Assembly: GCA_916700875.1 (NCBI GenBank)
Contig: CAKAKS010000072.1
Coordinates: forward strand, 34,201,072-34,265,071
From: Sebastes aleutianus
Taxonomy: Eukaryota; Chordata; Actinopteri; Perciformes; Sebastidae
Direction: 5' to 3'
DNA length: 64,000 nucleotides
Shown here: piece after piece, positions 32,201-48,159 of the stretch
Layout: every line of letters begins with the position of its first letter
Position numbering within the stretch: position 1 is the first letter of the stretch
Notes under the pieces: generated by a model
What the model was told of the DNA's origin: nothing
The model's input: the letters and a program-made list of their open reading frames with translations, nothing else
Databases searched by the model: none
Made by a program: the position numbers and the translations under genes

Positions 32201-32440
32201 TGGAACAATAAACTAAAACTCCCTACCAAGACCATCATTACTCTGTCATGTAAATGAAAACAATCATGGTTGATGTGTTGTAGTAGAGCAGCTGGAAACA
32301 GTTGTTGATGTAACAAATAACTCAATCAGAAATCACTGTGCAGATGACAGTCTTTAATTTCATTTCCTGCAGAATAAAATGGGTCTGAGCACCTCTGAGC
32401 AGCTGTTGAGCGCCAATCCCACTGATGCTTTCTGGTGATG

Positions 32441-35400
32441 TCACAATGGTGATAAATGCGGTGGTTGGGCCACGTGGCTCTGGAACAAAGTAATCCTATC
32501 CAGCAGCGTTAGTGGGATGTCTCTGATGACTGAATGCAGATCTTCATGCTGTATTGGATAGATGACCACACTCAGGGCCGAGCGCTCCACTGAAAATCTA
32601 ACGGAGAGAAAACAGAAGAAAAGGTGAATTTGAGATTTAACGTTTGACGGGTTTGTCCTCACACACACAAATACTGACCTGTCCAGCAGAGCTTTCTGCA
32701 GCGTGCGACAAGCCACCAAGGTGCCACCCATGAACATGTGGCACATGATGACATGGCGGCATCGCTCCATGAAGGTTTCGGCGGCCGATGGGTCAAAGGT
32801 ACCGCTGCGTGAGATAAGGCAGAGACGCTGCAGACGGGAGCAGCAGGACAGAGCCTCAAAGAATGACGCGTTGGCATTCAGGTAGGGCTGCTCTAACCTA
32901 AAACACACACACACACAATGTTCAATAAATAATAACAACAAGCTGAACAAACATGTGAATTCCTACCATTAAATGTAATTAGACTAAATGGTGTACTGCC
33001 CTATTTTTTGTGGTGAATCTAAGGAACAACCTTAAATGAAATAAACACTACATCACACTACAAGGTAGATCTGGCTGTATGGTTTGCCTGTTTAGTATGG
33101 AGGATGGAACCTGCCAAAGTAAAAATATAAATAAAATAATAAAATAAAATAAAATAAAATAAATGAATAAATAAATGACTCAGCAAATAAATATGTCATT
33201 AAATGTAGCAACAATAACATTAAAAATAAATGTAGTCGTTAATCAATTGATAAAATGTGACATAAATTGATATTTCTGTTTAATTTGCTTCTTCATTTAT
33301 ATACCTCTGTAATATTCCCTTATTTATTTACTCTTCTGTTTAATTTTCCTTTTTATTTATTTATGTATTTATTTTTATTCATATTTAAATTTATTTATTT
33401 ATTTTTGCATTTTTATTTTTGCTGCATTTAATGAATAATATTTATTTATTTTTAATTTTGGCAGATTCTGTCCTCCATAGTTTGGGGGTTCCCATAATTA
33501 TCAGCAAAAAAATACAATCTAAATCAATTTTCACAACAGGTTTTATAATTTAATGTTATTCATAACAAACCAAAAACCTACTGGGAGATATTGTTTTGAT
33601 TCTTCATGTTATCAGCCAAGCATTTAATGGTTTTGAATCTACTTAACACCCCAGGGAGGAAAATATCTTTAGGATTAAATTATTAGTTCAAATAATAAAT
33701 TAAATATTAGTATTAATTAATAATAAATGCCTTTATTGGAAAGAGGGACAATCCGTTAACTAAAGGGACATATAATAATAATTATGACATGTACAATCTG
33801 ATGGTTAATGTTAGGGCTGACCCGAATGCTTCGAAGCTTCGACCGTTGCCATGGTGATCCGCCTCCAAATCAGTTTTCGAATGCTTCTGTTTTTTTTTGT
33901 TTTTTTATAAATAAGTATGTAATAATAATGCATAAAACCCCAAATAGCCCATGAAATAAGGAATAATCCGACCACATTATTCATTACTCATATTTAACAT
34001 TTTCAACATATTCTCTGACGGGCATCGCTGTTTCTTGTGTGTAGAGGTGCGTGTCTGCACAGTAGAACGGAAGAGACAGAACGGACAGACAGGAGAACAC
34101 ATCAGCCACCACGAATACCTTCGAATATTTCTCACTGAAGCTTCGAAGCCCAAAAAATGGTATTCGGGACAGCCCTAGTTGGTGTTTAGTATTACAGTAA
34201 ATGAAGGGTACACAAAGACATCTTCTAACCTGAGTTCCTGTAGCTGTGTGCACTGTTTAAGTGAGTCCAGCAAGGCAGGGGTGTAGTTCATGGTTTTTAG
34301 TGATCCCATGTTGGCAAGGGATAATACCTGTAGGTCTTTGCACTGCCGGGTCAGCTGTACCAGCCCTGTTCCCCTAAGGACCCCAGGAAGCCCAGCCAGA
34401 GTCAGACGACGTAATCGAGGGAAAGCCTCAAGTGCCGCTAAGTGTGCGTCGCCAACTCCTTGTGCCCACGCACACATACCACGAGGCTCCACGCTGGCAC
34501 GAGTGCGGGGCTCGAGCCGAGGCAGCGCGGAGACAAATCCTGGACCGATGAGCTCTAAGACCTCTAAAAAAGGGCAGCCAGCTAAGAGCAGAGTGAGCCC
34601 TGAAGTGCTGTCCCCTGACGGAGGAGACTCTGAATCGGGCTTGTAATTCTGGAACCCCAGACGTGGCGTCTTCTTCAACCCCAGGAACAACCCAGAGGGA
34701 GTCATGTTGTTTCTAGAGATTTGATGTGTGTTTAAGCCGTCTGACAGAGCGCAGGCAGGCAGAGTGAGCGAGCGCAGGTGTGTGAGTTTGGCTAAGCTGG
34801 CACACAGGTGTGTTTCTCCACCTGGCTCAGGTGAGTTTTCATGATGATAGTGTGTGTGCATCAGGTTCAGGTGTTTAATGTTGGAGCAGACAACTGCCAA
34901 CCGGCCTATTGTCGCAGGAACCAGCTGATCTTCCACACTCGTACACTCTGAGTAAAGGACCTTGTTGATCCCGCTGAGGTTCAGGCTGGTCAGCTGTGTG
35001 GCGTCTCTGACTCCTCCCTCCAGCAACGACTGGAAAACCTGTGGCCACAACGCTGGGCAGCGGCTGAAGCTCAGGTGCTTCGGACTGTTTCCCTCCAGGG
35101 TTTGCTTTAGGGATGAGGAATCCAGCCAGGACAGAGGGAGCTGCAGGGCCTCCAGGTCATCTTGTTGACCCAAGGTCTGGGCCAGTGAGCGAGCAGCATG
35201 CCAGCGAGCAGGGTTTGGGCCAGGAATCGACACAAGGAAAACTCTGAGTCTCTTTGGAATGTGAACGCTGAAAACTGCCAGGTAGAGCAGGAGCAACTCC
35301 TGGTTGGCCTAAGGACATCAACACACAGATACACTAATTACAAACTACACAATACTGCAGTGTATACTGCAGACATATGGGAACTAGGGCTGTCAAAAGT

Positions 35401-38400
35401 TAACGCGATAATAATGGGTTAATGCAAATTCATTTTAACGCCACTAATTTCTTTAACACATTAACGCAATTTGCAAACACCTAAGGAATTTATTGGTACC
35501 AATCATGTCATACTGGCTTGTCGAGAAGGAGGCTAAATAACACTCCAAACTTACGCTAAATTTTGGTGAGGAAAAACTGTCATGGCCATTTTCAAAGGAG
35601 TCCCTTGACCTCTGACCTCAAGATATGTGAATGAAAATGGGTTCTATGGGTACCCACGAGTCTCCCCTTTACAGACATGCCCACTTTATGATAATCACAT
35701 GCAGTTTGGGGCAAGTCATAGTCAAGTCAGCACACTGACACACTGACAGCTGTTGTTGCCTGTTGGGCTGCAGTTTGCTATTTTTTTTAATGTTAAATGC
35801 AGTACCTGTTGTTTTGTGTTGTTAATTGATTTCCAATAATAAATATATACATACATTTGCATAAAGCAGCATATTTGCCCACTCCCATGTCAATAAGAGT
35901 ATGAAATACTTGACAAATCTCCCTTTAAGGTACATTTTCAACAGATGAAAAAATGTGATTAATTTGCTATTAATTCCGATTAACTATTTAAATCGATTGA
36001 TAGCCCTAATGAGAACATATTACATGTACATGCACACCAACAAACTCACCCCTCCTGGAGCCAGCCTGGCAGTGAACTCCTCCAGATGTTGGTAAGGTGG
36101 CACACTGCTCTGATCCACCACTAAAGGACAGCAAACATTGAATCCCTCTCTGGTCCTGTCTGAGATGTCAAACTGCAGCATCAGCCTGCAGGGTACAAAC
36201 ATAGACACACACACTCAACAATGTGGTAGTAAAGCAGTAACACAAAGTCCTGAGACAGCAACAACAATGTAAATGCATGAAGTTCCATGAGCATAGTGTC
36301 GCTAAACTCAACCTAATGGACCAAAGGCATTAAGAGGGTGAATTTCTGGTCTCACATAACCAGACCAGAAATTAATGTGCTTTTAAGTTACAAGTAAATG
36401 CAGATTGACATCTCTGAATTAGTATATAATGTTACTAAAGGATAGAGCAACATTTGATTGTGACACAAGCAGGTGAATCATTACACTTTTGCATTTTAGT
36501 AGGGCTGTCAATAGATTAAAATAGTTAATCACAATTAATCGCAAATTATTTGCACGTTTTTTATCTGTTAAACATGTACATTAAAGGGAGATTTGTCAAG
36601 TATTTAATTCTCTTATCAACATGGGAGTGGGCAAATATGGTTGCTTTATGCAAATGTATGTATATATTTATTATTGGAAATCAATAAACAACACAAAACA
36701 ATGACAACTATTGTCCAGAAACCCTCACAGGTACTGCATTTAGCATAAATAACATGCTCAAATCATAACATGGCAAACTGAAGCCCAACAGGTGCAACCT
36801 AGTGTGACATGGTTGGTTTTCTAGTTTCATATGATGCTTGTATCTTCACTAGCTTTAAAACTGAGCCCGCTATAACCTAAAAATCGCAATTGTGTTAATG
36901 TGTTAAAGAAATTAGTGGCGTTAAAACGAATTTGTGTTAACGCATTATTATCGCGTTAACTTTGACAGCCCTAATTGTGACACAAGCAGGTGAAGCATTT
37001 TTTTTTTTAGCCATGCTAGCGGCATGGCTCTAGGTCCACCACTTTGATCCAGACTGAAAAATATCTCAACAACTGCTGGATGGATTTCCATGACATTTTG
37101 AATAGACATTCGTGATCCCTAGAGGATATATCCTAATGACTTTGGTCATCCTGACTTTTCCTGTAGCTCCACCAGCAGATCAAACTTTAAATTATCTTGT
37201 GAAATATCTCAAAATCTACTAAATGAATTGGCACAACATTTTGTAGCCATTCGGGATCCCCAGATGATATATCCTGCTGACTTCGGTGAACCCCTGACCT
37301 TTCCTCTGGCGCCACCTTGAGGCTGACTTTTGTAGTTCTTAAAGAAATGTCTCCACAGCTAAGTAGGTGCAGACAGAAACTCTACGGAAAAGATTTTGTT
37401 TTGAAACAGATGCTTGTAGGTTTTGCTTGAAAGAACCTGAAACTGTTGAGCATCTATTTTTCTCTTGTTCAATCACATTACAGTTTTCGCAGGATCTTTA
37501 CAGCTGGTTAAATATCGGAACTGGCAATCCTTCATTTGATTTATTTCAAGTCCTGATCTATATGGATGGTCTCTGGAGGTAGGTGTCGGATATGGTAAAC
37601 CTATTTGTCATTCTGGGTAAATATCATATGTATAAATGCAAATGGAAAAACAGTAAACTAATGACATTCTCATCAGCCTCAGCTGCACTCTGTGCAAATG
37701 AGAAAATGTTTGCATGCTAACATGCTAAACTGAGATGTGTTAGTATTTACATAGTAAAGCCTAAAAGAGCCCCTAGCAACATTTCTAAAGACACACATGA
37801 TGCATACATTTTGGTGTCAAGATAATCACAAAAAGATAGATCAAAGTATATAGTGCAGTCTGCCAAAGAGGGTGATTCTGGACACAGGCCTCCTGTGAAA
37901 CCTCAGTAATCTGAGAGATCCTTACTTGCGTAGTTGGATGCAGCATGGCACCACACCATAACTCGGTGTCAACAGCGTCTGTCTGAGCTCCGACAGGCGG
38001 CTCAGTGAATCCACCGCCGCCGAACTGAGCGTAGCTGTGCTGAAGCCTGCCGTAACATCAATGGCGAGTGATCTGAGCAGAGAGAGAGAGGAGAGGAGAC
38101 GGGAGAGACGGGGGGAAGTGATGCGACAGCCGGTGACATCGAGGTGCGTCACTCCTCTGCAGCGAGCAAGAAGCTCCACTGTAGCGGCAGACAGCCAGTA
38201 GCAACCATTCAGGCTGAGAGACTGCACGTGATTGGCTAGCTGCTTCAATACGTTCTGAACCAATAGATCGTCAGCCTGGAGGAAACAAAGAACACATCTT
38301 ATTGAATGTTTCAAAAGTCAACAAGTATGTGTTGAAGAAATGTTTCAAAGCATACAGACAGTTCTACACACGTGCATGAACTTGTAGATTAATAGAAAAC

Positions 38401-40299
38401 TGTGATAGAGATCTTCACTAAAACAATGTTGAGACATGCCTTATCAGTTCAAATGATGATAAATAACGTTTTCAACAGCTTTACCAGATACTCCTCAGAC
38501 AGGCTGACGTTTGTGAGCAGGGTCTTATCATAGCACAGTGTGTGTAACTTGTGGCAGACGTTTGCCACGTTCTGCACCAGGTCACACACTGGAACGTGGC
38601 GGAGGATGCACAGCAGGATCTCATCGGACAAATCTGACATTCCCACCGAGGTAGAGGACATTGTGTCCTCGTCGAATACAGCCTGAGACAGACAGCAAAC
38701 AGTGTCACGGTTAAATGCTTTTAGACCCTCTGTGTATTCAGTCAACCTTTGGAAAGAATTACCAAGAAACCAATACTGTCAATCTACTGTTACGAATATG
38801 TGCAATAACATATGCTGATCACAGCAATAATTATCTGAAGCTGTGCAATAATTACTTAATTATCTGACGGACACTTTGTGCAATAATCTGGCAAAACTGT
38901 AATCTGGCAAAACTGTCATCTCATCAATATACATATTGTATTTTTATATCTTATATTGTATTATCTTTTATATTCTTTATATTTATATTGTACTATCTCT
39001 TTTTTTATTGTATTATCTTTTTTAGCACTTATGGGATTGTCACAATCTAATTTCGTAATGACAATAAAGGGCTTGAATCTTGAATCTTGAAAAGATGCTG
39101 AAAACTTGTGTGGTATCAATTACTAATTCTTGGTATTTTGTTATTGAGGTCAAACACAGAGACAAAAGCGGTTATTAGGACACTAGATTATAGCTGGGTG
39201 AGGTGGTATGACAACTTATCATTCATACTGTGGTAGCTCTCCTTTTAATGTTTCTGGTTGTATTAAGCCATTGTAGGCAATGCTGCAAATCAATGAGTGG
39301 GACTGCTTTATGGCAACCAGGGAATGACATTAGCACCTGCCACCTGCCAAATAACAGGGTGAATGTTGGCTGTGGCAGGCAAAGATTTCAGGTCAGCTGC
39401 CACCATGGCAGACAGGTTTTCCTTATATTAAGAGATATTATAGTCATGCATTAAGGTTACATGATATAATCCATAATTCTACAGTCTGGTACCACTGACT
39501 GTGTTTACAATTTTAAAGCGTTCTACCTAGATTTCCGAAGTGGCACACAGAAAAATGTGTTCAAATGTTCAGTGACCTGCCACAGTGGCAGACGAGGAAA
39601 GAGGTTAATTTCAAACCCTGATGGCAACACTTGATTTTTATGTAATTTGCATCAATGTCAGGTATTTGTGGGTATTTAATTTGCTGGATTTGCCAAAATC
39701 AGAATTTCTATCTGGTTATTTTATCTTTACATTTCATTATAGTTTTTATTATTTATCATTTTAATTCTATAAATGACAATGATATGGATAGTACAATATA
39801 AAATGGCATTTATCTATATTGCTCAGTCTTATACAGTTTGACATACATATACATACATATAGTACAATTTTGGATTAGGAGGTGATGCCATTACAGTTTC
39901 ACTTATCAGAAAGTATAGCCTTTTGAACCCTGATACAAGATGTACAGAAATGTTGAGACATGTTAATATGAGTATTAGCAGCAGCCACATTGTGTCTGTC
40001 TGTCTGTCCAATCATACAAAAGACTATTTCTGTTCTTTAGCAGGTTAATAAAAAGGAGACACCAAACCACACGTCGTTCCAGCACAATGTCTAAACTAAA
40101 CTTGGTTGGATAACTCTGCAGTGATGTGTGTGGAGCTGGTGTAACCTCACTCCGCTAGTTATCATGAGCTAGCTGGTCCAGCTGCTCGGTCCATGTCCCG
40201 GTACCGTTAACTATTCATGTGTTGTTGAGTCGGTTAACCCACCTGGACAATAATCTGTCGGTCCATGTCCTCTGAAACTCCTCTCACGGTCCCACTCAT
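32441..40299 (-). CDS. fbxl18: F-box and leucine-rich repeat protein 18
   Basis: Seven coding exons: 40243-40299, 38485-38682, 37926-38275, 36050-36185, 34230-35308, 32679-32897, 32441-32597; frames agree across all junctions (2196 nt, 731 residues; human FBXL18 is about 718). The F-box is at residues 36-82 (LSDEILLCILRHVPVCDLV). The rest forms irregular leucine-rich repeats, with family-typical stretches such as LTPSYGVVPCC, SDRTREGF, LEQPYLNANASFFEALS and RSGTFDPSA. As an F-box protein it should recruit targets to an SCF (SKP1-CUL1) ubiquitin ligase; mammalian FBXL18 is linked to FBXL7 turnover. A second in-frame ATG lies at codon 12. Introns hold several transposon copies (33811-34180, 35387-36010, 36500-36975). 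The 3' end is not clear; ATTAAA occurs near 32354. Confidence 0.93.
33118..33470. repeat. AT-rich low-complexity tract
   Basis: Runs of (ataaa)n near 33130-33180 and (tttattta)n near 33300-33450 in an fbxl18 intron, partly mirror-complementary, so the tract can fold back. Confidence 0.7.
33811..34180. mobile_element. Inverted-end element (hAT-like MITE)
   Basis: Left end ttagggctgacccgaatg and right end attcgggacagccctag are inverted repeats; cttcgaagcttcg occurs near both ends. Non-coding, in an fbxl18 intron. Confidence 0.65.
35387..36010. mobile_element. AGGGCTGTCAA inverted-end element, copy 1
   Basis: Starts agggctgtcaaaagttaacg and ends cgattgatagcccta. Internal landmarks (ccactaatttctttaac, gcccactttatgataatcac, gatttccaataataaat, cactcccatgt) recur in 36500-36975 and 49920-50585. 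In an fbxl18 intron. Confidence 0.75.
36500..36975. mobile_element. AGGGCTGTCAA inverted-end element, copy 2 (reverse orientation, shorter)
   Basis: Reverse-oriented relative of copy 1: starts agggctgtcaatagattaaa and ends gttaactttgacagcccta. It lacks part of the interior seen in copies 1 and 3. Confidence 0.7.
37000..37340. mobile_element. Dispersed fish repeat
   Basis: Contains two parallel half-units: ttccatgacattttg...atcctaatgactttggt and ggcacaacattttg...atcctgctgacttcggt. This is typical of a common dispersed fish repeat. No coding capacity. Confidence 0.5.
37352..37600 (+). pseudogene. LINE reverse-transcriptase C-terminal remnant
   Basis: One frame reads 71 residues including RFCFETDACRFCLKEPETV followed by EHLFFSCSITLQF, matching the CxxC...HLFxxC zinc-knuckle C-terminus of L1-type LINE ORF2. 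Everything upstream is missing, as in a 5'-truncated insertion. Confidence 0.65.
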
Positions 40300-40499
40300 G
40301 GTCCTCGGGATGTTTTATTTATATTTCAGATGTTCATCCAGCCGGGCCGACGACTCATGTTCCGATGAATCCGCTTTACGGTGAAGCACCGGCGATGTAA
40401 CGTTCACATCCAACCGGTGACAGCACGGATTACGTTTACTGCTGCACAGTGACGGAAGTCTGTCAGTGACGGACACACTTCCGTTCAAGGCGATTTTTT

Positions 40500-43400
40500 T
40501 TTAATGAAATTTCCTCATTAATTAATTAAAACTGTCCTTTAAAAAAAGTGCAGAACATTACACACTGAAGAAAGAAAAAAATAGTAGTAATTTAAAATAT
40601 AATAATAATAATAATTAGTATTATTATTATTATTATTAATTTAAAAAATGAGATTTTAATATTTACAAGCAATAATAATAGAAAGATGTATGGTTTTATC
40701 AGAGGTGGAAGAAGTATTCAGATTGTTTACTTACATGAAAAATAATTGTAATTTTATGAAATTTCCTCATTTCATTAATTAAAACTCCTTCAAAAAATGT
40801 GCAGAACACCAAAATAATGCTAGAAATTACACAATGAAGAAAGCAAAGATTAGTAGTAATTTAAAAATATAATTTAAAAAGGAGATTTATTATATACTAT
40901 TTAAAATATATTTATTATTATTTTTAATTTACTTATCTTTTTATGTTTTTGGTCCTTTCCTTTTTCCTTTTTCCTTTTTTTTTGTTGTATATGTTTCGTT
41001 TATGTTTCTATCGGATTTAATTAATTTATATGTATAAATGTAATTGTTTATGAAATTGAGTCTGCTTATTTAATGGTGCAGTAATATTGTTATAGGGATG
41101 GGGGGGGTATCATTTGTCTATACAATTATTTCTGTGATTTATTGGGTTTTGTACAGAATACCAATAAAAAGACTTTGAACCCAAAAAAAGGAGATATTAA
41201 TTTTTAGAACCAATAATAATAGAAAGATTTATGGTTTTATCAGAGGTGGAAAAAGTATTCAGATTCTTTACTTACATTAAAAAAATAGTAATAACTCAGG
41301 GTAAAATTTCTACTACTAAAATTCCTGCATTAAAAATCTAAAAAGTACAAAAATAATAGCAGCAAAATGTATCAAAAGTAAAAGAATTCATTAGGCAGCA
41401 GAATGACCCCAGTCAGTGGGATATTGTATTATTGAATTATTAGGCTATTACGTATGCATGACTGTATAAGATAAGATAAGATAAGATAAAATAGAACTTT
41501 ATTAATCCCGAAGGAAATTCTTGTGCCAGAGATTGCTCAAAAATACAACAAAAATTACAACAAGTTTAAGTGTATAAAATAGAAAAGGTACTATTTCTAG
41601 CACCAGTGCCTAAAAGAATAACAATTAAGTAAGACACATTTAGTAAAATGAGTAAATAAGATAAGTAAAGTAAACAAAGGTAAAGTAAGCTAAAAAACAG
41701 AAAAATAAGTAATATTGCACATGTTGGACATTAATATTGCACACAATGAACAGTGATATTGCACATGAGAATGTAAAAAGTAGTATTGCACGATATTGAT
41801 ATTATTGTTGTTGTCAGTGTCCGGTGTTTTTAGCTGTCCTTCCTGCAGAAGGTGGAGGAGTTATAAAGTCTGATGGCTACTGGTATAAGTAGCATTTTAT
41901 GTTGTATAAAACATTCATCTTCAAAGTAACTTATAACTGTCAAATAAATGTAGTGGAGTAAAAAATACAATATTTGTCTCTGAAATGTAGCACAGTAGAA
42001 GTAGCATGAAATGGAAATACTCAAGTAAAGTACAAGTGTTTAAAGTACTTGAATAAATGTTACTTTCCACCAATGGTTTTAATATACTTTTTAGATTATT
42101 TATAAAAAACAGCAACACATACTTTTTTTGGTGAATTTACTGGGCCCAAATCAAATTTAGCAACAATTTTATATGTTTTATTTTGTGGAAATATATGTAC
42201 TGTTTGGGTTCTTAAATTCTGAGAGAGAAATGAACAAACCAGCACCAGAACTACAAACTAGTTTCTGTAGTTATTAAACACTGTTATACAATTATTACAA
42301 CCCAAAGTGAATTAGCCCGTTTGCTTCAAATGTTAATTCCACTGTTAAAAAAGAAGTACATTTTTGCCAATATGTGGGGACACAGGTAAAGGAAATAGAC
42401 TGCTTTTTAAACAAAGAAGGATGTGTGAGGGCGATGACAGAAGATGTCTCACTTTAATCAAATATTCACTAAGAGATGGATATTTATCATGTAAGGGATA
42501 ATGTACAGCGAGCTGGTCATTGTTGTGAACTGTTGCATCGTCCTGAAGGGGTTTATTTCACAACAATGACCCGCTAGCTGTACATTATCCCACTTATTAC
42601 ACGGCTATTTCCTTAAGAAATCAATAATTTGACACAAAAATGGTCCTCCAGAGTCTGACATCAGAACTGCACCCATAGCAACGGTCTGTTATACATAGCA
42701 CCGGTCTGCTATGAAGAAATAACAGACCGTAGAATGCTGTGATTGACCAATCAGAATCGAGTATTCAACAAAGCCGTGTAATAATGGGAAATAACACACT
42801 ACAAACTTCTCAAACTACTCCTGCAGCAGAGTCTTGTACACTTTGTGTTCCAACTAATCAAATCAAAATTCCTAGTTAGCTGATGAGTTGCTGTGACCTA
42901 TGTTTTCAATTTTACAACTATATGACTTCTTAGTAGTTCGTTCTACAAATTCACTGATACGACATAAATATGTTTAATAATTACTTCTCACATTAATGTT
43001 GTTGTCCACATGATGGCACTATAACAAAAAGATTCACAGTGAAGTGATACTGAAAGGTGGCGTTTAAACCTGCAGTAGGCAGTATATTTTTGGCATCATT
43101 GGGCAAAGATTCCATAACAGACTTTCCGCATATTGTAATTCAAGTGTTCTGAGAGCTAACTTGACTTCTGCACCTCCTCATGGCTCTGTTTTCAGGCTTT
43201 AGAAAATCTAGCCCGTGACGGGAGACTTTGACCAATCACAGGTCATTTCAGAGAGAGAGCGTTCGTGTTGGCTGTGCTCCGGTCATGTGACTGGAACTTG
43301 GCGTTCCTTCACCAGATTTCACAATGGCGGCGGCATCACAAACTTTCTCATTTTATAGCTAAACAGTGCACTACAAGATGATTCTGAAAACATTTGAGGC

Positions 43401-44075
43401 AAGAAATAGGCATTAACGTAACATAATATTGATTCATATTTGATCAGCACTGCCTAGTTTGACCGTTTGGTCGGAGTTCATGAGTGATTGACAGCCGGCT
43501 CTCATAATCAGCAGATGGACAGCAGACCTCAGATCAGCTCTTACTGCTTGTTTACCTCCAGTATGTGAAATCCTGCAGATGCCGTTAGGAGCACCGGAGG
43601 ACACAGAGGCACATGATTTTTCTCAGGTTACCTGTTTCATGAACTACTGTCAGGATATAGCGACCGTTTTATAAAAATAACTTTTTTTAAATCATATTTG
43701 CTCCAATCTCGCCTATTTCATCTTTAAGCTTTTAAGAACAATCAGGTTGAATTATGTCTTCAAGTTTTCAAGATGGAAAAAATGCAATTCAAATATCCTT
43801 CTCAATAATCTTCTCATTCAACTCCTGTGCCAAAATCCTGCATGACTTTAGTGTTCAAGACTATTAACTGAGGAGCTGTATTGTAATGTGTGTAATTAAT
43901 TTAGTCTGATCATACTTGCTTGAGAGAGCATTTGTTGTTAATATTTAAATGAGACATTAGATTCATCCATGGTACTGGCCTTTATCACAGCAGACTTTTA
44001 ACTCGTTATAGTTAAAGTGTTTTTTTTTTATATTTGAGCCAAGCTGAATAAACACCAAGTAGACAGACTGGAATC
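40500..44075. other. fbxl18-actb spacer: AT-rich, repeats only
   Basis: Contains a diverged local duplication (40500-40740 resembles 40741-40900 and 41190-41280, with tttatcagaggtggaa repeated), a LINE-like 3' tail at 41468-41530 (ataagataagataagataa then ttattaatcccgaaggaaa), a hairpin repeat at 42490-42783 and a dispersed fish repeat at 43075-43730. No gene is seen. Confidence 0.6.
42490..42783. repeat. Hairpin repeat related to 10420-10920
   Basis: gggataatgtacag (42495-42508) pairs with ctgtacattatccc (42578-42591); it continues with agcaacggtctgttatacat and attgaccaatcagaatcgag, as in the intronic copy at 10.4-10.9 kb. Confidence 0.7.
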
Positions 44076-44089
44076 TCAGACATGTGCGC

Positions 44090-44095
44090 TTTATT
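44090..44095 (-). terminator. actb: actb polyadenylation signal
   Basis: AATAAA on the minus strand, 500 nt beyond the stop codon. The 3' end of the transcript should lie some 15-25 nt further, near 44070. Confidence 0.65.
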
Positions 44096-44595
44096 GGGTT
44101 GTTGTGTACACCGGAGGCTTGACGCCCCATGCACAAACCTTCAAACACCACCATACAAGGTAGAAGCTTTGTCTTTTGCATAATGACAAAAACAAACTGG
44201 ACCAAGTATTGTTTAAGGCTGAAAGTACAAAAACAAAAGATTACATAATTTACATAAGCAATACTACAGGTCTGTTGGGCAGTGGGCCCACCAGAGAATA
44301 AACCTTCATAGAGGCAAATAAGGTGGTGAACAAACACATCTGGAATGACCTACACAGACACGACAATGGACTTCATGTTCTTCACACATTCACACCGCCT
44401 GTGACGCTCTGTACTTCCTGCAGAGTTTCTCCCCATCAGGGGGCATGGTGCCATAGCCATAGTGATGAGGGAAAATGGGAAGAGGTGTTGTGGGCTCAGC
44501 ATACACCAGTGTGTTGGTGTAGGCATGTATGCAGAGCCGGTCGTTTGGGTTTTTGTAGCAGTGTGTGTTTAGGGCGAGGGGACTGACAAGTCTGT

Positions 44596-46834
<2,239 letters not shown>

Positions 46835-47045
46835 TTTCTGGGCAGAGAGAGAGAGGGAGAGAGAGAGAAAAGGGGAGGATGTTTAAGACTGATGTGACAG
46901 CTACATGTTACATCTGGCAAACATCATCATCAACTTGTCATTATGGAGACTGGACGCTGGATGTCGCAGTGGCGCAGAGTCCCAGTCCAGATCCAGAGAG
47001 ATGAGAAACACAAAGGGCAGTTTCTCCTCTCGGGTCTGGCTGTGG

Positions 47046-47055
47046 CCATATAAGG
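47046..47055 (-). promoter_or_regulatory. actb: Intron 1 CArG box of actb
   Basis: CCATATAAGG, a perfect CC(A/T)6GG serum-response-factor site, within intron 1. An intronic CArG element is a known conserved feature of vertebrate beta-actin genes and supports serum-responsive, strong expression. Confidence 0.7.
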
Positions 47056-47254
47056 AAAAAGTGAGAGCACGTTTGGAGACGGCGGCGACGGGACCGTGAA
47101 GCCGCCCTGTGTGTTGTTAAACCTCAAATGACACCAGACAGACAGCCAGTCAGCCGGCCACTCCCTTCACCGGGATCAACCTACACACACACACACCTCT
47201 ACCGCTTTAACACAGCCGTTATAACAGCTGAGGTGAATTTACTTCCATTCACTG

Positions 47255-47650
47255 TCATCAGGTGGACCGTTATGTCGTGATCACCATGGTTACAAGTTTA
47301 TGTGGGAAAAAAGCCAACTGACATTCGTTACCTGTCGTTAGATGACCGTTATGTCCGTGATCACCATGGTTACAAGTTTATGTGGGGAAAAAAAGCCAAC
47401 TGACATTCCTTAGCTAGTTTAGATGACCGTTATGGTCGTGATCACCATGGTTACAAGTTTATGTGAAGAAAAGCCCAACTGACATTCGTTAGCTATAGGT
47501 TAGATGACCGTTATGTCGTGATCACCATGGTTACAAGTTTATGTGGGGAAAAAAGCCAACTGACATTCGTTAGCTGCAGTTAGATGACCGTTATGGTCGT
47601 GATCACCATGGTTACAAGTTTAAGTGAAAAAGGTCAACTGATATTCGTTA
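47255..47650. repeat. Five-copy 78-80 bp tandem repeat in actb intron 1
   Basis: Five units each contain gaccgttatg, gtgatcaccatggttacaag and caactgacattcgtta (last unit gatattcgtta). The units differ by small gaps around the poly-A stretch. Located between the intronic and promoter CArG boxes. Confidence 0.92.
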
Positions 47651-48051
47651 GATGTAACGTTAACTTGATGACTTCCTATAGCTGTAATATCTATGGCAAC
47701 CTTTAACCATTTCTACACGCACTATCTGCAATTTTTACTTAAATATATTAAATTGAATCCGTCTCATCTGCAATCCACCATCTGTTAAATTATAAAGACA
47801 GCATCCCAGCACCATATCTACACTTTAACCGCTATCTGGTAGCTAACATCCCTCTCAAACTGTAACTAACGGTCAGAAACATACAATGAATGATTACTAT
47901 GGCAACGTGATCGATCCCAACGGTTGCTTCGACTTGAGGGAAAAGTCACAAAAATTCAGTTTTCCCGGCTAAAACATCACTCATAAGTTAACTAAATACA
48001 TTAGAAATATGACAAAAACAACTTTCATCTTCACTCCGCCAGTTGTCTTAC

Positions 48052-48135
48052 CTGTTTGAGGGTGTGTTATCGGCTTTAAAGGAGGGCTGTGACTGAGAGC
48101 GTTACACTCCGGTAGGATCTAGTGTCTGATCTCGA
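48052..48135 (-). other. actb: actb non-coding exon 1
   Basis: The donor CTCAAACAG|GTAAGA is at 48051/48052. The start of transcription is placed about 30 nt below the TATA-like GATAAAA (48164-48170), near 48135. The second exon begins at 46837 (acceptor CTGCCCAG) and contains the ATG three bases in. Confidence 0.6.
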
Positions 48136-48159
48136 CTGCAATGGAGGCATACAAACTGC

